A stretch of DNA of 64,000 nucleotides from Cognatundibacterium jejuense (GTDB taxonomy: Bacteria > Pseudomonadota > Gammaproteobacteria > Burkholderiales > Burkholderiaceae_D). This document shows positions 56,155 through 64,000 of the stretch, one piece after another; position 1 is the first letter of the stretch; every line of letters starts with the position of its first letter. Where the stretch lies: assembly GCF_014284255.1 (NCBI RefSeq), contig NZ_JACOFV010000018.1:1-64000 (forward strand), in the 5' to 3' direction. A program made the position numbers and the translations under genes. A model generated the notes under the pieces. The model was not told where the DNA came from. It was given only the letters and a program-made list of their open reading frames with translations, and did not search any database.

Positions 56155-57132
56155 TCAGAATGTAGATTGAAGGCCCAATGTCGCAGCCCAGTTCGCGACG
56201 AGTTGTGTACCGTTAACTGATTGCCGGAGCGGGATTTGGACAAAGCCGTAAGCACTGGTTTGCCCGCTGAGTTTGATACTGATGCCCGGACTTATAGAAA
56301 CACTGCTGCCTCCTGAGTTATCCGGTTCCGCATTGCTGCCGCTGTCTTTGCTTTTGCGTTGCAAATTTAATTGCAGCATGGGTGCGATCTTGTCATTGAG
56401 ATCGGTGCGAATACCAAGATCAAAACCGTATTTAGAACCAGGTCGGAAGCCGTCTTTTTCAGTCAGCGGTGACTCGATATTTGCCTGAACAAACCAACTA
56501 CTACGCAAGTTTGGGAGAATTTTCCGGTAGTAGATTCCTGCCAGCAGATCCGTACTACCTGTTCCAGGTTGCAAACTTCTTTCTGCCTTGGTGCCTGTAT
56601 CGTTGGCAATAGTTGTTTTTCCGGTCGGTAGTTTGAGTCCTAAATTGAAACCACTGACTGCAGCGCCACCTTGGGCATCTTCAAACAAGGCAGTCTGGTA
56701 TCGGGCCATAATCCGCACGTCACCGATTTGTCTGAAATTCCAGGTGACTGGCTTCCCGTTTTCTGTGTGTTCATGGCTACGATCTAAAAATGGCAATGAG
56801 CCAGATAACCCCCAATGCTCATTCAGGCCATAATCCAGATTTGCCAACCAGCGGTGACTTCGCGTTTCAACTTCGCGGTTACCGATATCGATTTGGTTTG
56901 CATTGATCTTATCTGAACCGCGCATGAGTTGGTCTTGCCCGACTTGCTCGTAGCGCAGATCGAGGTGCACACCATGGTCTAGCCAGGCGCCTTGAATTGC
57001 CCAATCAGTATTAACCAGGCAAAAGCTGGCACCGCATGAGGCGCTGGCAGGAGCAGACAAGACGAAGCCCGATAGCATAACAATGACAGTCTTCATTCGA
57101 GGTAGCGTTCGTATTCGTTTATTTGAAATCAT
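56155..57132 (-). CDS. outer-membrane beta-barrel protein of the MbnP/MbnH cluster
   Basis: The 325-residue protein has a signal peptide (about 1-31, ending APASA). A short Cys pair follows (SCGASFC), then alternating amphipathic strands: HLDLRYEQVGQDQLM, HWGLSGSLPFLDRSHEH, GGAAVSGFNLGLKLPTGKT, LRSSWFVQANIESPLT. It ends in phenylalanine (TLGLQSTF), as barrel proteins do. The LKLPTGKT motif resembles MetA-type outer-membrane proteins. It lies directly before mbnP and is likely its outer-membrane partner. The substrate is unknown; metal or metallophore uptake is inferred only from context. Confidence 0.75.
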   Translation of the reverse strand: MISNKRIRTLPRMKTVIVMLSGFVLSAPASASCGASFCLVNTDWAIQGAWLDHGVHLDLRYEQVGQDQLMRGSDKINANQIDIGNREVETRSHRWLANLDYGLNEHWGLSGSLPFLDRSHEHTENGKPVTWNFRQIGDVRIMARYQTALFEDAQGGAAVSGFNLGLKLPTGKTTIANDTGTKAERSLQPGTGSTDLLAGIYYRKILPNLRSSWFVQANIESPLTEKDGFRPGSKYGFDLGIRTDLNDKIAPMLQLNLQRKSKDSGSNAEPDNSGGSSVSISPGISIKLSGQTSAYGFVQIPLRQSVNGTQLVANWAATLGLQSTF

Positions 57133-57231
57133 TCATTCTCTTTCCTATTGCGAAATGCAATAGCTCACGGCTCAGAATCCTGGTGGATTAAGCCAAATTA
57201 ATCGGTTGACGATGAAGTGCAGACGAAGCGA

Positions 57232-57642
57232 TTAAGCTGGTGGAGCTCGGGCGAGATAGAAGTTTCTTGTATGACGACCTGGATGAGATGTCTCGCACTG
57301 ATCAATGCCTGATAACTGCTTGATAGTTCGCAATAATCCCTGTTGTTGATTGGGCAGCAGACCGAGGTCAATGTGAAATGAAAGGCAGGTGGCACAGTGA
57401 CGCCAATGCGATGCGGAGGTTTTACCTGAAGTCGCTTTCCGGTTTTTGGAAACGATTAGGGTAGCTAAACCCTTACTTGCTCCGGTGCGCGAAGTGCAAA
57501 TCTCACTTCCTGGCCATGACTTTTCATTCTGGGAAAAAAACACGGCTGTCGCGAACGGCAATAGCGCACTCGCGAACATACACAGACAAAGCAGACAAAC
57601 TACCAGTCGGTGAAAAGGCATTTGTATTTTTTTTAAATTCAT
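57232..57642 (-). CDS. DUF2946-family protein, copy 1
   Basis: A 136-residue protein with an N-terminal hydrophobic segment (FHRLVVCLLCLCMFASALLPFATAVF), EICTSRTG, then HCATCLSFH, a CxxC pair near residue 83, and the typical ending FYLARAPPA. DUF2946 proteins are small envelope proteins often found near copper-related genes; no activity has been established to my knowledge. It lies about 100 bases before the barrel gene, in the same direction. A second paralogue is encoded immediately upstream. Confidence 0.8.
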   Translation of the reverse strand: MNLKKIQMPFHRLVVCLLCLCMFASALLPFATAVFFSQNEKSWPGSEICTSRTGASKGLATLIVSKNRKATSGKTSASHWRHCATCLSFHIDLGLLPNQQQGLLRTIKQLSGIDQCETSHPGRHTRNFYLARAPPA

Positions 57643-57888
57643 GTAATCGCGTAATCACGACCTGACGCCATATGTGCAGAGCACGGGAAGCGAATGCATT
57701 GAAGAAATTTCTTCATATAATTCGGCAAACTAAAGAGGTAACATCGATTTTTTGACAGGCGGAACGAATGAAATGAACGAGCCGTGTGCCTGTTCAAATC
57801 TTTTTCAGTCAGTATTGCGTGTTTTGGCAGAGACCAGCTGCTATTGGGATAGCTGGTTCACCAGTCAATGAAAAACGATGTCATTCGC

Positions 57889-58278
57889 TCAGGAGAGCGC
57901 AGGAGGAGCGCGAGGCTGGGAGCTTAACCATGCAAATAGCGGATTTGGTGCGAGATAAAATAGATGTGGGAATGTTTCTGACTGTAGTGCTGCGGAGACA
58001 TTGACTGCGAACGTTGACAATGTCGCATGTTTGGCCGCATGCAAGGTGCAATACGCGCAGGTTTGCACGTGCGAACCTATATCGCTGTCAGTCTTGGAAT
58101 TCGCAATTTGCACCAGTTTGATAATGCTACCCTGAGCAGTGCAAATTTCAGTTCCAAATTTCATCGCTTGATTGTTTCTGTTCAACGCAGATGAAATGGA
58201 AGGCGCGAGCGACAGCAGGAGTATCGCAAAAATCGCAATACACGCTGTGAGTTTATTGATCGCTGCCGAGAATTTCAT
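57889..58278 (-). CDS. DUF2946-family protein, copy 2
   Basis: A 129-residue protein with a signal-like start (KLTACIAIFAILLLSLAPSISSAL), EICTAQGS, then QTCAYCTLHA (CxxC) and the ending SSQPRAPPALS, the same layout as the copy at 57232-57642. The two share the EICT, CxxC and RAPPA landmarks but differ elsewhere, so they are old duplicates. It would be the first gene of the metal-linked cluster and lies divergent to recA. Confidence 0.8.
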   Translation of the reverse strand: MKFSAAINKLTACIAIFAILLLSLAPSISSALNRNNQAMKFGTEICTAQGSIIKLVQIANSKTDSDIGSHVQTCAYCTLHAAKHATLSTFAVNVSAALQSETFPHLFYLAPNPLFAWLSSQPRAPPALS

Positions 58279-58434
58279 GGCGCGGAGTATAGAAGTAGAT
58301 TGACAACAATGTCAAATTAAACAAAAGTAATCGAAGTATTTTTTGATGTTCGACAAATGGATAGTTCACGAGCCGTTTCGAAAAACAACCTGAGCTTACT
58401 TGTACAACAATTTCAATAACAATGAAAAAGTCGC

Positions 58435-58461
58435 TTGCATAAATCACTGTTTTTTTATACA
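58435..58461 (+). promoter_or_regulatory. candidate recA promoter
   Basis: TTGCAT at 58435 and TATACA at 58456-58461 form a short-spaced -35/-10 pair about 70 bases before recA. The -10 element lies inside the LexA box, as expected for an SOS gene. Confidence 0.5.
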
Positions 58462-58462
58462 G
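58447..58462 (+). promoter_or_regulatory. LexA (SOS) box of recA
   Basis: CTGT, eight A/T bases, ACAG: an exact match to the CTGT-N8-ACAG operator of LexA. It overlaps the proposed -10 element of recA, so LexA would block transcription until DNA damage. Confidence 0.9.
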
Positions 58463-58529
58463 TACTGCAAAACGCGGATTTAACTCAGGCGTTTATTTTC
58501 CACCGGCTGCTTATTGAATGAAAGAATGT

Positions 58530-59579
58530 ATGGACGATAAGAAATCTGACAACAGCTCAGAAAAGAGCAAGGCGCTCGCTGCGGCGCTGGCACAAATCGA
58601 AAAGCAATTTGGTAAAGGTTCGGTCATGCGTATGGCCGATGGCGCTGTGGTGGAAGAGATTCAAGTTGTTTCCACAGGCTCATTAGGTCTGGATATTGCA
58701 CTGGGCGTTGGTGGCTTGCCACGTGGCCGTGTGGTTGAAATCTACGGTCCAGAATCTTCAGGTAAAACGACGCTTACGCTGCAAGCGATTGCAGAAATGC
58801 AAAAGCTCGGTGGCACCTGCGCGTTTATTGATGCGGAACACGCCCTTGATGTTGGATATGCTCAGAAGCTAGGCGTTAATCTCAATGATTTACTGATTTC
58901 TCAGCCTGACACAGGTGAGCAGGCGCTGGAAATTACTGATGCGTTGGTGCGCTCTGGTAGCGTTGATCTGGTGGTTATTGACTCGGTGGCTGCATTGACA
59001 CCACGTGCTGAAATCGAAGGCGATATGGGTGATTCTTTACCTGGTTTGCAAGCGCGTTTGATGTCGCAGGCATTGCGTAAGTTGACTGGCAGTATCAAAC
59101 GTACAAATACGTTGGTGATCTTTATTAACCAGATTCGTATGAAAATTGGCGTCATGTTTGGTAGCCCGGAAACAACTACTGGCGGTAATGCATTGAAGTT
59201 CTACGCTTCGGTTCGTTTGGACATCCGTCGTACTGGCTCTATCAAAGCTGGCGATGAAGTTATTGGTAACGAAACCAAAGTTAAAGTTGTAAAAAACAAA
59301 GTAGCGCCACCATTTAAAGAAGCGCATTTCGATATTCTCTATGGAGAAGGCACTTCCCGTGAAGGTGAAATCCTTGATCTGGGTGCTGACGCTAAGATCA
59401 TTGAAAAAGCGGGTGCCTGGTATAGTTATAACGGCGAACGCATTGGTCAGGGTAAAGATAATGCACGTAATTTCTTAAAAGAGCGTCCACAACTGGCGTA
59501 TGAAATTGAAAACAAAGTACGTGAGCATCTGGGTGTTCCAGCATTGCCGGCATTAAATGTTGACGCCGCAGCTGCATGA
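58530..59579 (+). CDS. recA: recombinase RecA
   Basis: RecA forms filaments on single-stranded DNA, drives strand exchange and triggers LexA self-cleavage. From ATG 58530 it is 349 residues, starting [19 protein letters not shown] as in other betaproteobacteria; an ATG at 58518 lacks a ribosome site. Motifs: Walker A GPESSGKT at 73-80, the Walker B-type [10 protein letters not shown], loop 1/2 region ([54 protein letters not shown]). It is followed by recX, with a terminator-like hairpin between. Confidence 0.98.
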   Translation: MDDKKSDNSSEKSKALAAALAQIEKQFGKGSVMRMADGAVVEEIQVVSTGSLGLDIALGVGGLPRGRVVEIYGPESSGKTTLTLQAIAEMQKLGGTCAFIDAEHALDVGYAQKLGVNLNDLLISQPDTGEQALEITDALVRSGSVDLVVIDSVAALTPRAEIEGDMGDSLPGLQARLMSQALRKLTGSIKRTNTLVIFINQIRMKIGVMFGSPETTTGGNALKFYASVRLDIRRTGSIKAGDEVIGNETKVKVVKNKVAPPFKEAHFDILYGEGTSREGEILDLGADAKIIEKAGAWYSYNGERIGQGKDNARNFLKERPQLAYEIENKVREHLGVPALPALNVDAAAA

Positions 59580-59620
59580 TTGATTTGATTTAAGTAGTCG
59601 TTCTTACTTACATTAACTGA

Positions 59621-59671
59621 AGCCGATAATTTCCAGCTAGAAAAATGCTGAAGTTGTCGGCTTTTGTTTTT
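59621..59671 (+). terminator. hairpin terminator between recA and recX
   Basis: AGCCGATAATTTCCAGC pairs, with G-U pairs and one bulge, with GCTGAAGTTGTCGGCT, then a TTTTGTTTTT run. A partial terminator here would keep recX expression below that of recA. Confidence 0.7.
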
Positions 59672-59707
59672 GATGCTTGATGTTGCTGCTCAATAAAGTC
59701 ACTTTTC

Positions 59708-60166
59708 ATGATGAAACAAAAATTAAGCCTCAAAGGGCGAGCACTCCGTTATCTGTCTATGCGTGAACATAGTCGAATAGAACTTACCAGGAAATTGTCC
59801 GTTTATGCTGAAGAGGGCGATGATATTGAGACGGTGCTGACGTGGTTGGAAGCATCGAACTTTATGTCAGCAGAACGGTTTTCTGATTCATTAGTGAATC
59901 GACGTTCTGCGCGTTTTGGCAATCAAAGAATTTTGGCTGAGCTACAAAGTCATCAGATGGATGACGTTGAAATTCAGCGAGTGAAAGCGAATTTATCTGA
60001 AACCGAAAGCGCAAGGGCCATCGAGGTTTTGCACCGGAAGTTTCCTCATCCTCCGGTAGATCATGATCAACGTTTGAAACAAAGTCGATTTTTGCAGCAA
60101 CGAGGCTTTTCAGGGAAGGCGATTCAGCAAGCGATGCGCGAACCGCGGGAAGATGAAGATCAATAA
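59708..60166 (+). CDS. recX: RecA regulator RecX
   Basis: RecX binds RecA filaments and limits their activity. The 152-residue helical protein shows the family pattern: LKGRALRYLSMREHSRIELTRKL, VLTWLEASNFMSAERFSDSLVNRRSARFGNQRILAELQSHQMDD, and a C-terminal QSRFLQQRGFSGKAIQQAM. Position right after recA supports the call. Two adjacent ATGs (59708, 59711) are possible starts; neither has a strong ribosome site. Confidence 0.93.
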   Translation: MMKQKLSLKGRALRYLSMREHSRIELTRKLSVYAEEGDDIETVLTWLEASNFMSAERFSDSLVNRRSARFGNQRILAELQSHQMDDVEIQRVKANLSETESARAIEVLHRKFPHPPVDHDQRLKQSRFLQQRGFSGKAIQQAMREPREDEDQ

Positions 60167-60621
60167 ATATTTCTATTGGTTTTGAATCCCCTTCGCCCGC
60201 AAGCAGAAGGAAGTAATGACTGGGCTGGATGAGAGGGCAGGAAAACAAAATGTCAGAGAAAAGATGCACTTTGTAATCGACCGACCTGGCATTTTGCAAC
60301 GCCCCTCACCCCAGCTCCTTACCCGCTCGCGGGTGAGGGGAGGTAGAAGCTAAATCTTTGCTTTCGATGTATGCGATTACTATTACAAACCATCAAAAGC
60401 GCAATCAAAATTACAATAAAAATGCAAATTCACTGATTAATTCGAGCAGTTTTGTTCTATGCAAGTGCAAAAAATGAGCGCATTTGGTGAGTTCAGGTTT
60501 TAGCTGTGCTAAAATTCGAAGGTTTTTTGCAGCGCCGCAGGAGCGGCTGTTATCGTAGAAGCTGCGGTAACGACGCGCAATTGTGGCTCTTTTATATAGA
60601 ATTAGCCGCCAGCAAGGCATG
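60167..60621. other. intergenic region with REP-like repeats
   Basis: About 455 bases without a credible gene. It holds the CCCCTCACCC/GGGTGAGGGG palindrome at 60302-60340 and a TAAAAT element near 60508 that could be the -10 of the next gene. Confidence 0.4.
60302..60340. repeat. REP-like palindrome
   Basis: CCCCTCACCC and GGGTGAGGGG form long inverted arms around a GC-rich loop containing CGCTCGCG. Such sequences (CCCTCACCCCAGC...GGGTGAGGGG) are dispersed intergenic repeats in many proteobacterial genomes. Only one full copy is in this window. Confidence 0.65.
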
Positions 60622-61215
60622 ATGCCCTTATCATCTCCGACAATCCCACGCACGTTGAAGCATACGCGTGCCATCAGCATATCCGCGTACGAACGCGAAG
60701 ATGGCTTGTGGGATTTTGACGCCCATATTACCGATCACAAGACACGTGACATCAAGCTTGCCTCTGGCGTACGGCCAGAAGGACAGGCGCTGCACGACCT
60801 GCATCTGCGCGTCACAGTTGATCGAAAACTTGAGGTGATCGCTGTTGATGCAAGTTCTGACGCTGTTCCTTATCCCGGTTATTGCGAAGCGATCACACCG
60901 GATTACAAAAAACTGGTCGGTTTAAATTTGATGAAGCAGTTCCGTCAGGGCGTGAAAGAACGTCTGGCAGGAATACATGGCTGCACGCATTTAACCGAAC
61001 TCGCACAAATTTTGCCAACCGCGGCGATCCAGGCCTTTGCCGGTGATGTGATCGATACCCGCGATAGTGCCAGTGATACCGCTGGCAATGCTAACCAAAC
61101 TCAACAACCCTTCCAGCTTGACCGTTGCCATGCATTGCGTCTGGATGGGCCGGCCGTTGTTCAGTATTACCCGCGTTGGGCGAAACCTTCGCCTGACGCA
61201 AAATCACCCAGCTAG
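60622..61215 (+). CDS. DUF2889-family protein
   Basis: From ATG 60622 (AAGG four bases upstream; the ATG at 60619 is equally possible) the protein has about 197 residues. It begins PLSSPTIPRTLKHTRAISISAYEREDGLWDFDAHITDHKTRD and contains CEAITPDYKKLVGLNLMKQFRQGVKERLAGIHGCTHLTELAQILPTAAIQAFAG, the DUF2889 core. No function is known. In other betaproteobacteria this gene type sits between recX and sucC, as here. The C-terminal 40 residues are variable. Confidence 0.85.
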   Translation: MPLSSPTIPRTLKHTRAISISAYEREDGLWDFDAHITDHKTRDIKLASGVRPEGQALHDLHLRVTVDRKLEVIAVDASSDAVPYPGYCEAITPDYKKLVGLNLMKQFRQGVKERLAGIHGCTHLTELAQILPTAAIQAFAGDVIDTRDSASDTAGNANQTQQPFQLDRCHALRLDGPAVVQYYPRWAKPSPDAKSPS

Positions 61216-61261
61216 TTTGTTTGTTTAATTATTTATACCTCAGTGTCTGAAGGGAAGTCGT

Positions 61262-62431
61262 ATGAAAATCCATGAGTATCAGGGTAAAGAAATCCTCCGT
61301 AAATTCGGAGTGACCGTACCGCGCGGTATACCATGCTTGTCCGTTGATGAAGCAGTGAAAGCGGCTGAAACCTTGGGCGGACCAGTCTGGGTCGTCAAAG
61401 CGCAAATCCACGCGGGTGGTCGCGGTAAAGGCGGCGGTGTTAAAGTTGCAAAATCCTTGGAGCAAGTGCGTGAATACGCTGATGCGATCTTGGGTATGCA
61501 ATTGGTAACACACCAAACTAGCCCAGAAGGTCAAAAAGTTCGTCGTTTGTTGATCGAAGAAGGTGCCGATATCGCTAAAGAACTGTACGTTAGTATGGTG
61601 ACTGACCGTATCAGCCAGCGCGTTGTGTTGATGGCATCTTCTGAAGGCGGTATGGATATTGAAGAAGTTGCGGAAAAACATCCAGAACTGATTCACTCCA
61701 TCGCGATCGATCCAAGTGCTGGCCTGCAAGATGCAGAAGCAGATGATATCTCCCGCAAAATCGGTGTGCCAGAAGGCTCTATCGTTGATGCGCGCGTTCA
61801 ATTGCAAGGTTTGTTCAAAGCCTTCATGGAAACAGATTGCTCCCTGGCAGAAATCAATCCATTGATTCTGACAGGCTCCGGCAAAGTTATCGCTCTGGAT
61901 GCAAAATTCAACTTCGACGCGAACGCCTTGTTCCGTCAACCAGAAATCGTTGCTTACCGTGATCTGGATGAAGAAGATCCAGCAGAAATCGAAGCATCCA
62001 AATTTGACCTGGCTTATATCTCCCTCGACGGTAACATCGGTTGCCTGGTGAACGGTGCTGGTCTGGCGATGGCAACAATGGATACGATCAAACTGTTCGG
62101 CGGCGAACCAGCTAACTTCCTGGACGTTGGCGGCGGTGCTACTGCAGAAAAAGTAACTGAAGCGTTCAAGATTATGTTGAAAAATCCAGGCTTGAAAGCC
62201 ATCCTGGTCAACATTTTCGGCGGCATCATGCGTTGTGACGTGATCGCTGAAGGCGTGATCACTGCATCTAAAGCAGTATCTTTGAAAGTGCCTCTGGTTG
62301 TACGTATGAAGGGTACTAACGAAGACATCGGCAAGAAAATGTTGGCTGACTCTGGTCTGCCTATCATCTCTGCAGACACGATGGAAGAAGCAGCTCAGAA
62401 AGTTGTTGCCGCTGCTGCTGCTCACGCTTAA
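61262..62431 (+). CDS. sucC: succinyl-CoA synthetase beta subunit
   Basis: SucC with SucD converts succinyl-CoA to succinate with ATP or GTP formation in the TCA cycle. The 389-residue protein begins [17 protein letters not shown] and has the ATP-grasp features [22 protein letters not shown] and [30 protein letters not shown]. It ends in the CoA-binding-type [17 protein letters not shown] and [24 protein letters not shown] precedes the ATG. sucD follows 18 bases later. A 398-codon open frame on the other strand is a codon-bias shadow. Confidence 0.98.
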   Translation: MKIHEYQGKEILRKFGVTVPRGIPCLSVDEAVKAAETLGGPVWVVKAQIHAGGRGKGGGVKVAKSLEQVREYADAILGMQLVTHQTSPEGQKVRRLLIEEGADIAKELYVSMVTDRISQRVVLMASSEGGMDIEEVAEKHPELIHSIAIDPSAGLQDAEADDISRKIGVPEGSIVDARVQLQGLFKAFMETDCSLAEINPLILTGSGKVIALDAKFNFDANALFRQPEIVAYRDLDEEDPAEIEASKFDLAYISLDGNIGCLVNGAGLAMATMDTIKLFGGEPANFLDVGGGATAEKVTEAFKIMLKNPGLKAILVNIFGGIMRCDVIAEGVITASKAVSLKVPLVVRMKGTNEDIGKKMLADSGLPIISADTMEEAAQKVVAAAAAHA

Positions 62432-62449
62432 TTATCGCAAGGAATCAAT

Positions 62450-63331
62450 ATGTCCATCCTGATTAATAAAGACACTAAAGTCATTACCCAAGGTATCACT
62501 GGCAAAACTGGCCAGTTCCATACACGTATGTGCCGCGATTACGCGAACGGCAAAGAATGTTTCGTTGCTGGCGTGAATCCAAAGAAAGCTGGCGAAGATT
62601 TCGAAGGCATTCCTATTTTTGCTAACGTTTCTGAAGCTAAAGCTGCAACCGGCGCGACTGTTTCCGTGATTTATGTTCCGCCAGCAGGCGCAGCAGCAGC
62701 GATCTGGGAAGCTGTAGAAGCGGACCTCGATCTGGCCATCTGCATCACTGAAGGCATTCCAGTTCGTGACATGATGATGTTGAAAGACCGCATGGCTAAA
62801 TCTGGTAGCAAAACAAAATTGCTCGGACCTAACTGCCCAGGTCTGATCACGCCAGACGAAATCAAAATCGGTATTATGCCTGGCCATATCCACCGCAAAG
62901 GTCGTATCGGCGTGGTTTCCCGTTCCGGTACATTGACTTATGAAGCAGTAGGTCAATTGACTGCACTGGGTCTGGGTCAATCTTCCGCTGTTGGTATCGG
63001 TGGTGATCCGATTAATGGTCTGAAACACATCGACATCATGAAGATGTTCAATGATGATCCAGATACAGACGCAGTGATCATGATCGGCGAAATCGGCGGT
63101 CCAGATGAAGCGAATGCTTCTTACTGGGTACGTGACAACATGAAGAAGCCAGTTGTTGGTTTCATCGCTGGTGTTACTGCGCCTCCAGGCAAACGTATGG
63201 GCCACGCAGGTGCCTTGATCTCCGGTGGTGCAGATACTGCACAAGCTAAACTGGACATCATGGAAGAATGCGGTATCAAAGCAACCAAGAACCCGTCAGA
63301 AATGGCGCGTTTGTTGAAAGCGATGCTGTAA
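62450..63331 (+). CDS. sucD: succinyl-CoA synthetase alpha subunit
   Basis: SucD carries the phospho-histidine and CoA site of the enzyme. The 293-residue protein shows SILINKDTKVITQGITGKTGQFH, VYVPPAGAAAAIWEA, GPNCPGLITPDEIKIGIMPGHIHRKGRIGVVSRSGTLTYEAV and the active-site histidine in GKRMGHAGALISGG. AAGGAA precedes the ATG. It closes the sucCD operon at a strong terminator. Confidence 0.98.
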   Translation: MSILINKDTKVITQGITGKTGQFHTRMCRDYANGKECFVAGVNPKKAGEDFEGIPIFANVSEAKAATGATVSVIYVPPAGAAAAIWEAVEADLDLAICITEGIPVRDMMMLKDRMAKSGSKTKLLGPNCPGLITPDEIKIGIMPGHIHRKGRIGVVSRSGTLTYEAVGQLTALGLGQSSAVGIGGDPINGLKHIDIMKMFNDDPDTDAVIMIGEIGGPDEANASYWVRDNMKKPVVGFIAGVTAPPGKRMGHAGALISGGADTAQAKLDIMEECGIKATKNPSEMARLLKAML

Positions 63332-63378
63332 TCTGACGTAAAAACGGTGCCTTCACGGCATCAGTTCAGTGGTAGTAC

Positions 63379-63407
63379 AAAAAAGCCGCGTTTATCGCGG
63401 CTTTTTC
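63379..63407 (+). terminator. rho-independent terminator of sucCD
   Basis: AAAAAGCCGCG and CGCGGCTTTTT form a perfect stem with a five-base loop, ending in a T-run. Symmetric, so it can work in both directions. Confidence 0.92.
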
Positions 63408-63662
63408 TATGGATCTCGCGACGGTTTGACTTGATATCTGTGCAAATTGATTTTCTTAATGTTAAGCTTGAGCCCATAACGAAAAAAAACAAATGATGGT
63501 CGTAAGAATAGCGTAGTCCCGTATTGCATTGTCCCAGCTGATGAGCATGCAAATACAAGGTGTATTGCTGTTCGGAGGAGTGTGAACTGCCTCGGCTCGC
63601 AAGCTTCCATATTTCTTATCCATATCAACAGTTTTTCCATTTATCCAGCAAATATATTATCG

Positions 63663-64000
63663 ATGGCATATCAGCACGTACTAGAATTCGCCGCTCTCTC
63701 AGACACAGGTCGCGTCAGAGATCACAATGAAGACGCTATCGTTGTGTGCGGGGATTATGGGTGTGCCATTTTGGCCGATGGCATGGGTGGTTATAAAGCC
63801 GGAGAAGTAGCCAGTGCTATGGCGACGCAGGTTATAGCCGATTATTTATGTGCCAAGCTCGATACAACCTGGTTTGCTCGCTTGGGTTTACAAGCGGTCA
63901 AATTGTCACGCTGGATGACTGAATCTATCGAATTGGCGAATCGCCATGTTTTATATGCTTCACAAACCAATGCCGAATGCTTTGGCATGGGTACGACGGT
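63663..64000 (+). CDS. PP2C-family serine/threonine phosphatase, N-terminal part
   Basis: The gene begins at ATG 63663 and runs off the right edge after about 112 codons. The translation has the PP2C motifs LEFAALSDTGRVRDHNEDAIVV, with the RxxNEDA metal site, and CAILADGMGGYKAGEVAS, with the DGMGG metal-binding loop, then GMGTT near the edge. Stp1-type phosphatases of this kind act on Ser/Thr-phosphorylated proteins, often paired with a Hanks-type kinase or a type VI secretion cluster; the partner lies outside the window. Confidence 0.9.
   Translation, partial: MAYQHVLEFAALSDTGRVRDHNEDAIVVCGDYGCAILADGMGGYKAGEVASAMATQVIADYLCAKLDTTWFARLGLQAVKLSRWMTESIELANRHVLYASQTNAECFGMGTT

Noticed and set aside
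61229-62425. 398-codon open frame opposite sucC
   Set aside because: Antisense shadow of sucC with Phe/His/Cys-rich unnatural composition; sucC itself is certain. The similar frame at 62432-63244 opposite sucD is rejected for the same reason.

Overview
The window reads as a chromosomal segment of a betaproteobacterium, most likely family Oxalobacteraceae (an Undibacterium/Herminiimonas-like genome). This is inferred from protein character (GrpE/DnaK/DnaJ, RecA/RecX, SucC/SucD, PanB/FolK/PcnB/Hda), from moderate GC with AT-rich intergenic regions, and from gene order. No rRNA, tRNA, CRISPR array or intact insertion sequence was seen.

Layout: 1-180 is the start of a dTDP-glucose dehydratase gene (minus). 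465-4817 holds a possible 29-residue membrane peptide and then grpE-dnaK-dnaJ. 5080-7744 holds a chalcone-isomerase-like secreted protein, beta-carbonic anhydrase, a Trp-rich small protein and an SDR. 7768-15955 (minus) is a complete potassium system: an unnamed 30-residue ORF, then kdpF-kdpA-kdpB-kdpC-kdpD-kdpE, behind a clear KdpE-type direct repeat. 16229-18110 has two small damaged genes, a hairpin-rich non-coding stretch and a TorF-type porin. 18411-23698 (minus) has panB, folK-pcnB, a HAD phosphatase, hda and a PerM-type permease; purM diverges from it. 25265-28350 has an S41 protease lipoprotein, a small lipoprotein and an AraC regulator.

28426-34570 (minus) is a two-partner secretion pair (TpsB transporter, TpsA exoprotein), followed by tag. 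35514-39743 (minus) is the four-gene Anbu cluster: circularly permuted ATP-grasp, alpha-E, transglutaminase, Anbu peptidase. 39821-44419 (minus) is a response regulator-sensor kinase pair translationally coupled to a two-subunit sodium:solute symporter whose large subunit carries a perfect EF-hand loop. 44915-49569 has a GH31 glycosidase with carbohydrate-binding domains, a membrane-anchored TPR protein and a GNAT acetyltransferase. 49600-52416 (minus) is a TPR-GAF-histidine kinase. 52991-53832 is a CPBP protease gene interrupted at a T TTT TTC heptamer.

54020-58278 (minus) is a compact metal-linked cluster: two DUF2946 proteins, a beta-barrel protein, MbnP and MbnH, the most system-like accessory unit here. 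58530-63331 returns to housekeeping genes: recA (LexA box), recX, a DUF2889 gene, sucC-sucD. A PP2C-type phosphatase runs off the right edge. Three genes (around 16330, 16567 and 53452) each look one base short of being intact. That could be real decay, programmed frameshifting in one case, or residual assembly error.
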